Assembly (NCBI GenBank): GCA_005239465.1
Contig: SPAW01000047.1
Span: forward strand, 1 to 34,065
Reading direction: 5' to 3'
Source of the DNA: Nitrospira sp.
GTDB taxonomy: Bacteria > Nitrospirota > Nitrospiria > Nitrospirales > Nitrospiraceae
DNA: 34,065 nt
Numbering within the stretch: the stretch's first letter is position 1; the number at the start of each line of letters is the position of its first letter. Under the pieces are notes generated by a model that was not told the origin of the DNA, did not search any database, and was given only the letters and a program-made list of their open reading frames with translations. This document shows positions 1 to 9,213 of the stretch, piece by piece. The translations under genes were made by a program, and so were the position numbers.

Positions 1-270
1 GTCTGGGGCGCCTCTGTGGCGCGCTGTCTGACGAAAGAAGTGGGTGGGCGGAAAGGCTGGCGTGCGCCGTCAGTTGAGGAACTCAAGACGCTAATCGATA
101 CCGCACAACACGATCCCGCCTCTCCTGCGGGACATCCATTTTCCAACATCAAGTCTGGAAATTACTGGACGGCGATACCGGACCCGAAAGACGATATTGT
201 GGCCTGGCAAGTCAGCTTCTTCAGCGGCGAGCCGGTGACCGTCCAAAAATCCGGCATACGGCGTTTGTAG
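1..270 (+). CDS. DUF1566 (Lcl C-terminal-like) domain protein, 3' end only
   Basis: The reading frame is open from base 1, so the gene starts before the window and only the last 89 residues are seen. The pattern of a Trp, a Cys near residue 9, then GG...GWRAPS.EEL..LID and a late NYWTA segment is typical of the DUF1566 fold, found in secreted or surface proteins of unknown role and related to the formylglycine/C-type-lectin-like folds. The C-terminus SGIRRL matches the usual short basic end after 'V.C.R'. Its TAG stop shares one base with a possible GTG start of the porin gene. The GTG at 16 would give a protein too short for the domain, so it is not taken as the start. No function can be assigned. 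Confidence 0.75.
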   Translation, partial: VWGASVARCLTKEVGGRKGWRAPSVEELKTLIDTAQHDPASPAGHPFSNIKSGNYWTAIPDPKDDIVAWQVSFFSGEPVTVQKSGIRRL

Positions 271-1502
271 TGCGTGTTCTGGGAGCCCCGCAAGTAGTGC
301 CTCGTTTCAGCACGGCATCATGGTGTTTTTTCCTCCTCTGGATGGTGCTCGCCTCACCCGCGTTCGCGCAAAGCACCGATGGCGTCGCGCCGAGTAGGCT
401 GCCGGTTGAGGTTTCTCCAACATCTGCCCCAGCGACGCTCACCGGCGACTGGCACTATGGGGCGTATCTCGACCTCAGCTACATCGTCAACTTCAATTTT
501 CCGGAAAACCATCTGTGGCGGAGCCGCACGACTTCCAACCAGCATAATGAGTTGGCTCCCAACATGGGGCTAGTCTACGTGCGGAAAGATGTCACGACCG
601 AGTCGCGGTGGGGAGGCGAGTTCGGTTTCCAGGCCGGCAATGACTCGAAGGACTTCGCCTTCCTGCAGGGAGAGCAAAAAGTCGGTGGAGCCGATACCCT
701 TCGGCATGTTCACCGGGCCAACCTGTCCTATCTCGCCCCGGTCGGGAAGGGACTCATGATTACGGCTGGTTTGTTCAACAGCCTGATCGGGTATGAATCG
801 CTCTACGCGAAGGACAACGCAAATTATACGCGCTCATGGATCGCCGACAACACGCCCTACATGATGTTCGGCGTGAACGCCAAGTATCCCGTGAGCGACA
901 ACCTCACGGTGGCCGCCTTCGTCGTGAACAGTTACTACCATCTGGCGCACCCCAACGATCTGCCCAGCTACGGCGGGCAATGGGCCTGGAAAACCACGTC
1001 GCGGCTGACCCTCACCCAAACAATCTACTGGGGACCGGACCAGACAAAGACGTCACTGGAATTCTGGCGTCTCTACGGTAACCACGTCCTGGAGTGGAAG
1101 GGCGACGATGTGACTATTGTCGCATCGTACGATATCGGCACGGAGAGCATCGCCAATCAGCCCGACAGTCCACGAACCTTCGTCATGGGTGGCAACATGG
1201 TGGTGAAGTGGCACGTAGCTGGTCCCTGGTCTGTGGCGTTGCGTCCTGAGTTCTACTGGGATCGGAACGGACGGTGGACCGGCGCAGAGCAATTCGTGAA
1301 AGCCATAACATCAACGGTCGAGTACAAGTTTCCGTACCAATGGACGAATACGGTGGTGCGGCTGGAACACCGCTACGACGAATCAACCGGCGTCGGGGGT
1401 GGGTTCTTCACGAATGGAGAGATCAGCCCTGGTGTGTTCGGGCTCACACCATCTCAGCATCTCTTGTTGCTGGGTGCGCTCTGGACCTTCGATTCACCGT
1501 AA
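270..1502 (+). CDS. Outer-membrane beta-barrel porin (BBP2/OmpL-like)
   Basis: Up to 410 residues. The N-terminus has a hydrophobic segment (CFFLLWMVLASPAFA) ending in an AFA|Q signal-peptidase I site, so the protein is exported. The mature part is rich in alternating aromatic/polar strands (DLSYIVNFNF, RANLSYLAPV, LTQTIYWGP, VVRLEHRYD) with no hydrophobic helix, and ends in LLLLGALWTFDSP. This resembles the putative beta-barrel porin-2 family common in Nitrospirota and Planctomycetes. The substrate is unknown. The GTG at 270 overlaps the upstream stop. A GTG at 297 has a better spaced GGAG (282-285) and still leaves a full signal peptide, so the true start may be 297. The 3' end overlaps the convergent lipoprotein gene by nine bases. 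Confidence 0.82.
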   Translation: MRVLGAPQVVPRFSTASWCFFLLWMVLASPAFAQSTDGVAPSRLPVEVSPTSAPATLTGDWHYGAYLDLSYIVNFNFPENHLWRSRTTSNQHNELAPNMGLVYVRKDVTTESRWGGEFGFQAGNDSKDFAFLQGEQKVGGADTLRHVHRANLSYLAPVGKGLMITAGLFNSLIGYESLYAKDNANYTRSWIADNTPYMMFGVNAKYPVSDNLTVAAFVVNSYYHLAHPNDLPSYGGQWAWKTTSRLTLTQTIYWGPDQTKTSLEFWRLYGNHVLEWKGDDVTIVASYDIGTESIANQPDSPRTFVMGGNMVVKWHVAGPWSVALRPEFYWDRNGRWTGAEQFVKAITSTVEYKFPYQWTNTVVRLEHRYDESTGVGGGFFTNGEISPGVFGLTPSQHLLLLGALWTFDSP

Positions 1503-2218
1503 GCGATCACTCGGGCGCGGTGGTACGTCTCTCAATCGGCGCACTTCATCGATCATCCGCTTGCCGAGCTCATCCAGCGCCGCCTTCTTCGCTTGAGCGA
1601 GCACCTGCCTGTCCTCCACTCCTACCGCTGGACCCACAGACTTGGAGTGGCCTTCAGCCGTCTGAGTCGCGAAGAGCCGCTCAGTTCGCACATCCCAGAA
1701 GCTGCCGTCGATCATGAACAAGGCTTCGCTGACCGTGCCCGGCGCGAGAAAGGCGCCTATCAGCGTGGCATATAGTGCAGCGTATCCGTTGTTGTAGCGA
1801 TCGACCGCTGCGACACCATCCACAATCATCACCGCGTCCGCGCCGTAGCGTGAGGCGGCCCGTCGAATCTGTTGTACATCACTCCCCAGGATGGTCGAGT
1901 CCGTTAGGAGGAAGATGTCTGTCACAATCCGTTCGTTCCGCAGGGGTGTCAGCCAGTCCGCCAGCGCATCCCCGTCTGCGCTTACCCACTCGGCTTTCTG
2001 GATCGTGTGGTGCGCAGGAAAGTCTCTCTGAACGAAGTAGAGCGCCAGTCGGAACGGCATGGACATGGTCGGTTGCTTTGTCGGGGTGGTGGGTGTTTTC
2101 TGTCCAGCAACCGCGCCGGAGCCGGGATGGAACGTGGCGTGCATGGCGTTCCGATCGAACCCTCGACTGCTCGCGCAGCCACTCAGCAGCAAGCTGAGGA
2201 GGAGTGTGAAATGGAGAA

Positions 2219-2222
<4 letters not shown>
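1494..2222 (-). CDS. Hypothetical outer-membrane-type lipoprotein
   Basis: 242 residues from ATG at 2222. The N-terminus is a short hydrophobic run followed by LLSGC, a clear lipobox with Cys16 as the lipidated residue. The frame stays open upstream of 2222, but that part is basic, low in hydrophobicity and overlaps the truncated dehydrogenase. An AAGGA sits about nine bases before ATG 2222, so this start is chosen. The mature protein has an alpha/beta pattern (VTDIFLLTDST, ADAVMIVDGVA) and a later hydrophobic stretch (YAALYATLIGAFLAPG). It distantly recalls 'rhombotarget lipoprotein'-type proteins, but I am not sure of that. The start overlaps the stop of the upstream frame as ATGA, so translation is probably coupled within the lemA operon. 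Confidence 0.78.
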
Positions 2223-2611
<389 letters not shown>

Positions 2612-2632
2612 CGGGGAGAGTGAGTCGAACCG

Positions 2633-4369
2633 TTAGAATCCGCTTCCGCCGCCGCCGCCGAATCCTCCGCCGGAGAATCCTCCGGATGAACTGCTGCTGA
2701 ATCCTGATCCGCCCGTGCTTCGTGGCGCGGTGGTCATGATCGTGCCCGCCGCGGCGGACATCTGTGACAAGTTGCCGACAAAACGCCGGGGACGAAAGTC
2801 GGCGACGTTGGCTCCTTGATACCAGGTGGGCGGCTGCGTGTAAATGCCGTCGAAGGCGCGGACCCAATTCTGCTCCACGCCCAATGCCATCGCGAATGGC
2901 AGAAACTTCTCGAACATCTGGGGCGTCTTGACGACGCGTTGAAAACGGTCGGACTCGACACGGGTCAGAAACTCTTCGAAGCCGAGCACTTTTTCCAAGG
3001 CCCGTGTGCCGCGCATCGTCCGGGCGGGCATGAGCCATCCAAACCCGATGATGATCAATCCTGAGAGGATGCCTGCTGCGACGCCGGTTTGCAGCGCAAT
3101 GCCGTAGCGTTCGCTCAACCAAACCGCAGCAAAGATCATCGCGATAGCCACGAAGATGCCGATAGTGACGTAGACCTGTTTTACCCGGTCGGGCCGCCGT
3201 GCATAGTAGCCGCGGCTCAGGAGTTGCTCGAAGAGGGAGGACTGGATCCCATCCAGATGGGCGTAGAAACGATTCTCCAAGTCGGACAGGGCGACAACCG
3301 TGGCCTTGTCATCGGAGAAGATCCCGCTCAGGATCGCCTGCTCGTGGGACTTCAGCCCTGTCCATTCCGAAGAGGCCTTAAGCCGATGCAGGTTGTAGGC
3401 CGAGCTCGACCAGAATCCGAGGAGCGTGGACTCTTGGCGCTCTTCGATGCGGAGAAACCCCCGGACGGCAAGATCGACTAACGTGGCGGTGATATCACGA
3501 AGATCCGGCGAGTTGTCGATGAGTGTGCCGAGTTCAGCCGGTGTCAACGTGTCAGGCGGTTCGTAGGCCACGGTGATGGGGCGGAGCCGCGGGTCGCGTC
3601 CAAGCCGGTACCAGAGATACCACATGAGGCCGAAGACGCCGATCGGCAGAGCCAACGGCCAATTGGATCGGAGAAACAAGCTGATGCGCTGTAATGAACC
3701 GGGCTCGGCGACCAGCCCCTTGTCCCATCCGACCACCGCGGCAAGTCCCTCGCGGAATCCTAGGGGGCGCATCATCTGGTAGAGGATTTCTGGACCCGTG
3801 ATCCGCACGTCGGCCTGTTGTTCGCGCGCGCCATAGGCGCCGCTGAACGCGAGGGCCTTCACGCCGGTCGCCCCAGCCGGCAATAGAATCCTGGCTGCCG
3901 CCGACTCGATCGGCACGTCCCATTCGTCGCCGGTCACGTTCCAGTAGAGCTCGTCATGGTCCTCAAAGTATTTGAGGGCGTTGGATACCTTGTAGGTCAG
4001 GACCAATGTTTTCGTTGTATCTTGCGCACCGGGCAGCCAGATCTTGAAGGTCCGGTAGTGCCGGTCCCGATAGCTCTCGTACTTGAGCGGGCTCTGATGC
4101 TCGTCCGTGACACTGACCAGATCCAGCAACAAGGTGTAATTGAAGCTCTGCGGCGTTCGATATTCGACTGGGATGTCGCGCTTCAATCCGTTCCACGATC
4201 CGGTGAAGCGCGGACGAATCGTTTCGGTGATCAAGAGTTCTCCGCTTGAGAGGACCTGAATGTCTGCCTGAAACTGCTCGATCACGAGCGAACGGGCGTG
4301 GGCGCTCCCAACCGACAGAAGCCAGCCAAGGAGCAGTATGCCGAGACGGACGACGTTAGGTGCGCGCAT
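2633..4369 (-). CDS. DUF2207 family membrane protein with Gly/Ser-rich C-terminus
   Basis: 578 residues from ATG 4369 (MRAPNVV...). An upstream in-frame start at 4396 would put extra residues before the signal peptide and is less likely. Order of parts: signal peptide (residues about 1-25, ending SAHA|R), a DUF2207 extracytoplasmic beta-rich region (SLVIEQFQADIQVLSSGELLITETIRPRF, RDIPVEYRTP), a transmembrane helix near LALPIGVFGLMWYLWY followed by RLGRDPR, a winged-helix-like cytoplasmic part (LTPAELGTLIDN), and a second pair of helices (IGIFVAIAMIFAAVWL and a following one). The tail is a low-complexity FSSSSSGGFSGGGFGGGGGSGF-type run. It lies 36 bases after lemA. Such pairs are frequent and suggest a membrane complex of unknown role. 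Confidence 0.88.
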   Translation of the reverse strand: MRAPNVVRLGILLLGWLLSVGSAHARSLVIEQFQADIQVLSSGELLITETIRPRFTGSWNGLKRDIPVEYRTPQSFNYTLLLDLVSVTDEHQSPLKYESYRDRHYRTFKIWLPGAQDTTKTLVLTYKVSNALKYFEDHDELYWNVTGDEWDVPIESAAARILLPAGATGVKALAFSGAYGAREQQADVRITGPEILYQMMRPLGFREGLAAVVGWDKGLVAEPGSLQRISLFLRSNWPLALPIGVFGLMWYLWYRLGRDPRLRPITVAYEPPDTLTPAELGTLIDNSPDLRDITATLVDLAVRGFLRIEERQESTLLGFWSSSAYNLHRLKASSEWTGLKSHEQAILSGIFSDDKATVVALSDLENRFYAHLDGIQSSLFEQLLSRGYYARRPDRVKQVYVTIGIFVAIAMIFAAVWLSERYGIALQTGVAAGILSGLIIIGFGWLMPARTMRGTRALEKVLGFEEFLTRVESDRFQRVVKTPQMFEKFLPFAMALGVEQNWVRAFDGIYTQPPTWYQGANVADFRPRRFVGNLSQMSAAAGTIMTTAPRSTGGSGFSSSSSGGFSGGGFGGGGGSGF

Positions 4370-4405
4370 AGGGAAGGAGTGCCACTGCAGACCCACCGGA
4401 TGAAA

Positions 4406-4969
4406 TCAGCGGGAAGCCTGTTCGAAGCTGACTTTCGGCACGGCCCGTTCCGCCGCTTCGGCGATCTCGAAAAACTCGCGCGGCTTGAAGCTGAAGAAAT
4501 TCGCAATGAAGTTGGACGGGAACTCTTGAATCTTCGTATTCAGGTCACGGACCACGGCGTTGTAGTAGCGGCGTGCGTTCTGAACGGTCTCTTCGATTTG
4601 GTTGAGCGAGCCCTGGAGCTGGGTGAAGCTTTCCACTGCGCGCAACTGCGGATAAGCTTCGGCCAAGGCGAACAGCGATTTCAACGATTGAGCGAGCACG
4701 CCTTCAGCTTCCGCCTTGGTGGCGGGGGTCGTCGCCGTCATCGCGCGATTGCGAGCGGTGACCACGGCCTCGAATGTCTGCTTCTCATGGCCGGCATAGC
4801 CCTTGACCGTTTCGATCAGATTGGGAATGAGGTCGTGCCGGCGCTTGAGCTGCACATCGATGTCGGCCCAGGCATTTTCCGACTGGACCCTCAGTCGGAC
4901 CAGGGTATTGTACATGCCGATGACCAGCATCACCAACGCGGCCAGCACGACCAATGGAATCCAGGCCAT
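4406..4969 (-). CDS. lemA: LemA family membrane protein
   Basis: 187 residues from ATG 4969 (MAWIPLVV...), chosen because a strong GAGGAG lies six bases upstream. It has one N-terminal membrane helix (residues about 3-20), then the highly conserved LemA region: YNTLV.LR...ENAWADIDVQLKRRHDLIPNLIETVKGYA.HE, a helical bundle, and a C-terminal conserved patch with YN..V...N..I..FPSN.IA..F.F..REFFE. LemA proteins have a short periplasmic tip and a long cytoplasmic helical domain. Their biochemical role is not settled. It is first in an operon with the DUF2207 protein, the truncated dehydrogenase and the lipoprotein. The strongest identification in this part of the window. Confidence 0.95.
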   Translation of the reverse strand: MAWIPLVVLAALVMLVIGMYNTLVRLRVQSENAWADIDVQLKRRHDLIPNLIETVKGYAGHEKQTFEAVVTARNRAMTATTPATKAEAEGVLAQSLKSLFALAEAYPQLRAVESFTQLQGSLNQIEETVQNARRYYNAVVRDLNTKIQEFPSNFIANFFSFKPREFFEIAEAAERAVPKVSFEQASR

Positions 4970-5103
4970 GGGATCTCCTCCTCGTCCACTCGCCATCAGC
5001 GCGACTGGCGCTTAGAAAACTCTCGTAGGACTATACCCCCGAGGGTACGAACTGTAAAGCAACCGGCCTCTTAGCCAACGCGCAAGCCGGCGGGCGTGTG
5101 TCG

Positions 5104-5562
5104 TTACTCAACAATTGGGAGAATCCGATCGGCGACGGCTTGGACGACGCCTTCCTGCTCCGTAACTACTTTCAATCCTTGGAAACTCAGATAGTACCCG
5201 CCGTGACTGGGCGCTTGAATCGTGGCGCTCACTTCGACGCGGGCTCCGTCTTCCACTTCGGGATCTCGGATGAGCGGCTTGCCGCAGATGCCGAGCACCG
5301 CGACCGCGAGCGTCGAGGTGTCGTCTTCCAGGCGGAACAGGTAGGCGCCATAGCAGTTGGTTCCATTGGGAAGCGTGTACGGATCGAGGGGCTGCACATC
5401 GCGCACGGTGCCATGAAGGGTGACATGGCGCAGATGATAGACCTGCGGCTCTTCAAGGATCTGCTGGATGCCGATCGGCTCTTCAGCCCACAATAGCGTG
5501 GGCGTGGCGGCCCCCACGAGTGTCAGCATGAGGCCTGTAAGATAAATGGATGTGCGAAACAT
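5104..5562 (-). CDS. Secreted OB-fold-like protein of unknown function
   Basis: 152 residues from ATG 5562. The N-terminus is a signal peptide (RTSIYLTGLMLTLVGAATPTLLWA|EE). The mature part has the layout of a small periplasmic OB-fold: IQQILEEPQVYHLRHVTLHGTVRDVQPL, then YLFRLEDDTSTLAVAV, then VEDGARVEVSATIQAP, with two Cys (NCYGAY and GICGKP) that could form a disulfide. This order (a 'PE.YH...V.L.GTV..' opening strand) is common in small bacterial proteins of unknown role. The start codon has only a weak AAGG 16 bases upstream. The gene is divergent from the M20 peptidase, with 130 bases between starts, so the two promoters must lie in that gap. Confidence 0.75.
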   Translation of the reverse strand: MFRTSIYLTGLMLTLVGAATPTLLWAEEPIGIQQILEEPQVYHLRHVTLHGTVRDVQPLDPYTLPNGTNCYGAYLFRLEDDTSTLAVAVLGICGKPLIRDPEVEDGARVEVSATIQAPSHGGYYLSFQGLKVVTEQEGVVQAVADRILPIVE

Positions 5563-5692
5563 ACGAGGTACAATCCTTGATGGACGATGCGGCCATTCTA
5601 TCATTCTTGCGGTGGAAGGTCGCCCGTTCGGCTTTCTCTTCCAATGCTCGATCGCTATAATCCGCTTCCATTGGCCAGGGAGGACATCGAGC

Positions 5693-7060
5693 ATGGTGAA
5701 CAAGCAGCAACTCCAAACGTACGTGAACGGGGCGCGGTCGCGGTTTGAGGACATGTTGGGGCAGATGGTGGGAGTGCGGTCGATCAGCATGGATCCCTCC
5801 CGCGCGGGCGATATGCGGCGCATGGCGAACCTCGCCGTCCAGTATCTGACCGATCTGGGCGCCGACGCGCAGATCGTTGAAACCGGTGGGTATCCCATCG
5901 TCTCCGGAGGTTGGATGACGGGCGTGCATCACCCGACAGTCACCGTCTATAACCACATGGACGTGCAGCCGGCGCAAGAACTGGAATGGAAACAGGAACC
6001 GTTCGTCTTCAAGAATGAGAATGGGGTGTATCGTGGTCGCGGGGCCACCGACGACAAGGGACCGGCGCTCTCAGCCTTGTTAGGCGCGCGGTTTGCCATT
6101 AAGCAGGGCCTGCCGATCAATATCCGATTCTTGTGGGAACTGGAAGAAGAAATCGGGAGCCCGCACTTCGCCGTCGGACTCAAGAACCGCACGGCCGTTC
6201 CGCGCCCGGATTCCGTCATCGTGTCGGATACCATCTGGATTGCGAAGGGTCGTCCGGCGATACCTTACGGTTTGCGTGGGATGCTCGGCGCGCGACTGAC
6301 CTTGCGTACCGGGACCAAAGACGCGCATTCGGGTTTGACCGGTGGCGCGGCGAGGAATCCATTGGCGGAATTGATGGAAGTGGCCCACGCCTGCGTCGAC
6401 GCCAAGAGTGGGAAGGTCAAGATTCCCGGATTCTACCGAGATGTGATCGAGCCGACGACGGCGGAGATTAAGGGCTTTCTCAAATCAGGATTCCAAGTGA
6501 AGGGGTTCAAGGAGGCCCATGGCTTTCAAACGCTCCGCACGCATGATCCCGCCGAGATCATGCGCCGAATTTGGGCCGCGCCGACGTTTGAGGTACATGG
6601 TCTGACCGGCGGCTATCACGGGCCTGGCGTCAAGACGGTAGTGCCTGGACATGGCGAACTCAAAGTCAGTATGCGGCTGGTACCCAAGCAAACGCCGGAG
6701 AAGGTCTTCGCGCTGCTCAAAAAGTATGTGGCGAAGCTGAATCCCAACGTCACAGTAGAGCGGGAGGGGATGCTCCATCCTTTCAGAGGCCTATTCGAAG
6801 GGCCCTATGTCGAGGCGGTGAAGCGCGCTGCCAAAGCGGGATTCGGCAAAGAGCCAGCCTTCGTTCGGGAGGGGGGCTCCATCGGAGCCGTCGTCACCAT
6901 GCAGAAAGTCTGGAAGGTGCCAATTCTCTTCATGGGCTTAAGTCTGCCCGAACACGGCTATCACGCCCCGAACGAATATTTCGACTGGGGGCAAGCCTCC
7001 GGCGGGATGAAAGCCTTTGCGCATTATTTTGCGGAGCTGGCAAAGATGGGAAGGAGGTAG
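5693..7060 (+). CDS. M20 family metallopeptidase (dipeptidase-like)
   Basis: 455 residues from ATG 5693, which has AGGGAGG ten bases upstream. The frame is open further 5' but that part has no family similarity. Metal-site motifs of the M20 family are visible: YNHMDVQP (His88, Asp90), GRGATDDKGP (bridging Asp120), and ELEEEIGSPHF (catalytic Glu151/152 region). A dimerisation/lid insert follows with DAHSGLTGGAARNP. The C-terminal half has VREGGSIG and LSLPEHGYHAPNEYFDW, with the final His metal ligand in 'GYHAPNE'. Length and motif order fit the cytoplasmic di-zinc carboxypeptidase/dipeptidase group. The substrate cannot be read from sequence. It stands alone, followed by a long AT-rich gap. 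Confidence 0.93.
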   Translation: MVNKQQLQTYVNGARSRFEDMLGQMVGVRSISMDPSRAGDMRRMANLAVQYLTDLGADAQIVETGGYPIVSGGWMTGVHHPTVTVYNHMDVQPAQELEWKQEPFVFKNENGVYRGRGATDDKGPALSALLGARFAIKQGLPINIRFLWELEEEIGSPHFAVGLKNRTAVPRPDSVIVSDTIWIAKGRPAIPYGLRGMLGARLTLRTGTKDAHSGLTGGAARNPLAELMEVAHACVDAKSGKVKIPGFYRDVIEPTTAEIKGFLKSGFQVKGFKEAHGFQTLRTHDPAEIMRRIWAAPTFEVHGLTGGYHGPGVKTVVPGHGELKVSMRLVPKQTPEKVFALLKKYVAKLNPNVTVEREGMLHPFRGLFEGPYVEAVKRAAKAGFGKEPAFVREGGSIGAVVTMQKVWKVPILFMGLSLPEHGYHAPNEYFDWGQASGGMKAFAHYFAELAKMGRR

Positions 7061-7555
7061 GGAACGACTAGATCATCCTTCTTGCTCGCTGACCGTGCAC
7101 GCGAGAATTGATTAGAGTATTACAAATTCATCAGATCGAATCGACGAAACTTCTTTTCAGACTCCTCACAGGCTGCAGAGAAAAATTCTTTACATGCCGA
7201 TAATCCCCCCTGGATATCTAAAGAAAGCCTCAAGGGGGGGCCTTGTAGAAGAGAAAATGTGGAACAACGCGTCACAGCCAAAACTTGTCAAATGTTGCAC
7301 ATTTTTGTCAAGAAACTGATCCCCTGTATTATTTCTCCGACAGTAACCATCTCCAACAAGATAATCTTCTATCAAGATGTACACGTAACCCATTGAAAGT
7401 AATAATCATGCCAATTAATTGGTTTTTAAAAATGAGGCATAAATGTTGCTGTCTTTATGTACAAGACGTAACGCGCAGTTGGATAAGCGAAGTATAAATG
7501 CACCGATTCAGCAGTTGCTTGTGACGAGGGGGCTCAGGTATCGTTTCCCGCTGAA
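7061..7555 (+). other. AT-richer non-coding gap with a C/G-run hairpin
   Basis: 495 bases between the M20 peptidase and cutA without a convincing gene on either strand. The stretch is visibly richer in A and T than the flanking genes. A possible hairpin pairs CCCCCCT (7205-7211) with AGGGGGG (7233-7239). Short frames present here have no family features or ribosome sites. Confidence 0.6.
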
Positions 7556-7885
7556 ATGGTAACTGAGCCAAAAGACATCCTAGTTGTAATGGTGACGGCC
7601 GCAAATCAAGAAGAGGCTGCCAAGATTTCAGATCAGGCGGTGCGGTCCCGCCAAGCCGCCTGCGCGACGACAATTCCCATCGTGCATTCAACATACTGGT
7701 GGGAAGGAAAGCTGATGAGTGACCAGGAGTCTATGGTTCTGCTAAAAACTACGGCCGATAAATTCCAAGCACTTCAGGAAACTATTCAGAGAATGCACTC
7801 GTACAAAGTGCCCGAGATCATAGCGATACCGGTGGCCAATGGACTCCCGCAGTACCTTGAGTGGGTACAAAGAGAGACATCCTAG
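7556..7885 (+). CDS. cutA: CutA1 divalent-ion tolerance protein
   Basis: 109 residues from ATG 7556. The small CutA fold (ferredoxin-like trimer) is recognisable from start to end: VVMVTAANQEEAAKISDQAVRSRQAACATTIPIVHSTYWWEGKL, then ESMVLLKTT..KF..L...I..MHSYKVPEIIAIPVANGLPQYLEW. The conserved Cys in 'AACA', the double Trp of 'YWWEG' and the 'YKVPEIIAIP' strand are the hallmarks. The family was named for copper tolerance in E. coli, but its biochemical role is still debated. The ribosome site is weak. It is followed 113 bases later by the M23 peptidase and both have lower GC than the genes around them. Confidence 0.94.
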   Translation: MVTEPKDILVVMVTAANQEEAAKISDQAVRSRQAACATTIPIVHSTYWWEGKLMSDQESMVLLKTTADKFQALQETIQRMHSYKVPEIIAIPVANGLPQYLEWVQRETS

Positions 7886-7998
7886 GGGATGTGGCTTGAA
7901 AAGGCTCTGATAAAAGGGTTGACCATAGTGGGCTAGATGGGTAGACTCATTAACATCTCAGCATGCCAAGTCTCCCCGAGTATGAGGGAGTGAATGTC

Positions 7999-9027
7999 AT
8001 GGGTCAGATGAACAGCCAAGAAAACAGTGATGCATATACTGTGGTGGTCTTTCGAGGATCAACCGCGAAGCCTCTTCGTTTCAGCTTTCCAAGGAAATTC
8101 GTTCGCAAGCTATTGATTGTTGGTTGTTTATTCGTTCTAGCTGATCTTCTTGTGATCTCCCACTATGTCATTAGGACTGGAGAGGTCTGGGAGTTAGCTG
8201 CGTTCCGCACTGAGGTAATGAGTGCACGGGAGCAGACTGCAGCGTTTTCAACAGCCATTGATGATCTCAAGAAGCGAGTCGTGGCTATGAAAGAGGTGAA
8301 CCAGCGTCTGCGGGTCATGCTGGGCATTGAGGTTCCCAAGGCCGGAGATATGGTCAATGGCCGAGGTGGTGAGGAAGTACCGCTTCCAGAAGGAGGCACG
8401 ATGCCAAGTGGGAGCGAGGATAAGGGCACGGGGCTTATACCGAGCGGTTCTAAGCAGGGCGCTGAGGGAAACCATGAACACACGCCATCTGTCAGTATCG
8501 AATCATCTCGGGATGATCTCGAAGCGGTTGCTTCAGTAAAAGAGGGCTTGGAGTGGCTCTCAAAAGAAGCTACCACGCAGGAGCGGATCTTGAACGAATT
8601 GGCCCAGGCAGCTGAGAAACGGTCGTCTCGCTGGGCCGCGACTCCGTCGATTTGGCCTGTGAAAGGTTGGGTAACCTCAGGGTTCGGCCCTCGCATTTCT
8701 CCCTTCACTGAAAAGCCAGCCTGGCATGATGGGTTGGACATCGGCGCAGCTCCAAATGCCCCGGTCCAGGCTCCGGCACAAGGAAGAGTCACAGCGACGG
8801 GGTTTGATCCCAAGCTCGGCATCATTGTCCGTCTGGACCATGGATATGGGATCGAGACTTTGTATGGTCATCTGGCAAAGGCGTTAGTCAAAGAAGGCCA
8901 GAGACTCAATCGTGGCGATGTTGTGGGTCTTGTTGGAAGCACCGGCCTTGCAACTGGTCCCCACCTGCACTATATGGTTAAGGCGAACGGTCAGGCACTT
9001 GATCCGAATAAGTACATCCTCGAGTAG
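7999..9027 (+). CDS. Membrane-anchored M23 (LytM-type) endopeptidase
   Basis: 342 residues from ATG 7999, preceded by GAGGGAG at good spacing; an earlier in-frame ATG at 7963 lacks this. One transmembrane helix at about residues 38-55 puts the rest outside the cytoplasm. Residues about 65-110 form a coiled coil typical of M23 hydrolases, followed by a low-complexity linker and a second short helix (170-205). The catalytic domain spans about 218-342 with the zinc ligands visible: HDGLD (His243, Asp247), YGHLAK (His291) and PHLHY (His322, His324). All catalytic residues are present, so an active murein DD-endopeptidase is expected, either in cell division or in envelope growth. Confidence 0.93.
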   Translation: MGQMNSQENSDAYTVVVFRGSTAKPLRFSFPRKFVRKLLIVGCLFVLADLLVISHYVIRTGEVWELAAFRTEVMSAREQTAAFSTAIDDLKKRVVAMKEVNQRLRVMLGIEVPKAGDMVNGRGGEEVPLPEGGTMPSGSEDKGTGLIPSGSKQGAEGNHEHTPSVSIESSRDDLEAVASVKEGLEWLSKEATTQERILNELAQAAEKRSSRWAATPSIWPVKGWVTSGFGPRISPFTEKPAWHDGLDIGAAPNAPVQAPAQGRVTATGFDPKLGIIVRLDHGYGIETLYGHLAKALVKEGQRLNRGDVVGLVGSTGLATGPHLHYMVKANGQALDPNKYILE

Positions 9028-9162
9028 CAGCTTCAGTAAGTAGGCTATTGATCACGCCTTAGCAGTTGATCCAAAGGTGCTTGTCTTTCCCCGCTCAGTT
9101 TGACTTAAATTTCCCCTAGATCGCTTTGATCTCCTCGCGGCTCAAGCTCCATCAAGGCCCTG

Positions 9163-9171
9163 TGCTATACT
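9163..9171 (+). promoter_or_regulatory. Possible extended -10 promoter for fhs
   Basis: TGCTATACT at 9163-9171 fits an extended -10 (TGnTATAAT-like) about 43 bases before the fhs start. No good -35 is seen at the expected distance, which is acceptable for extended -10 promoters but keeps this tentative. Confidence 0.35.
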
Positions 9172-9213
9172 GCGCGCGCTTCAATTCCATTCGACCCTTT
9201 TGGAGGGAGAATT

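Noticed and set aside
4298-5074. A 258-codon plus-strand frame opposite lemA
   Set aside because: It is antisense to lemA, which has a strong ribosome site and family motifs. The plus frame has no recognisable features and is a GC-rich shadow.
5656-5661. TATAAT as a -10 box for the M20 peptidase
   Set aside because: The sequence is perfect for a -10, but no acceptable -35 sits 16-18 bases upstream and the place is only 32 bases from the start codon. Kept as unproven.
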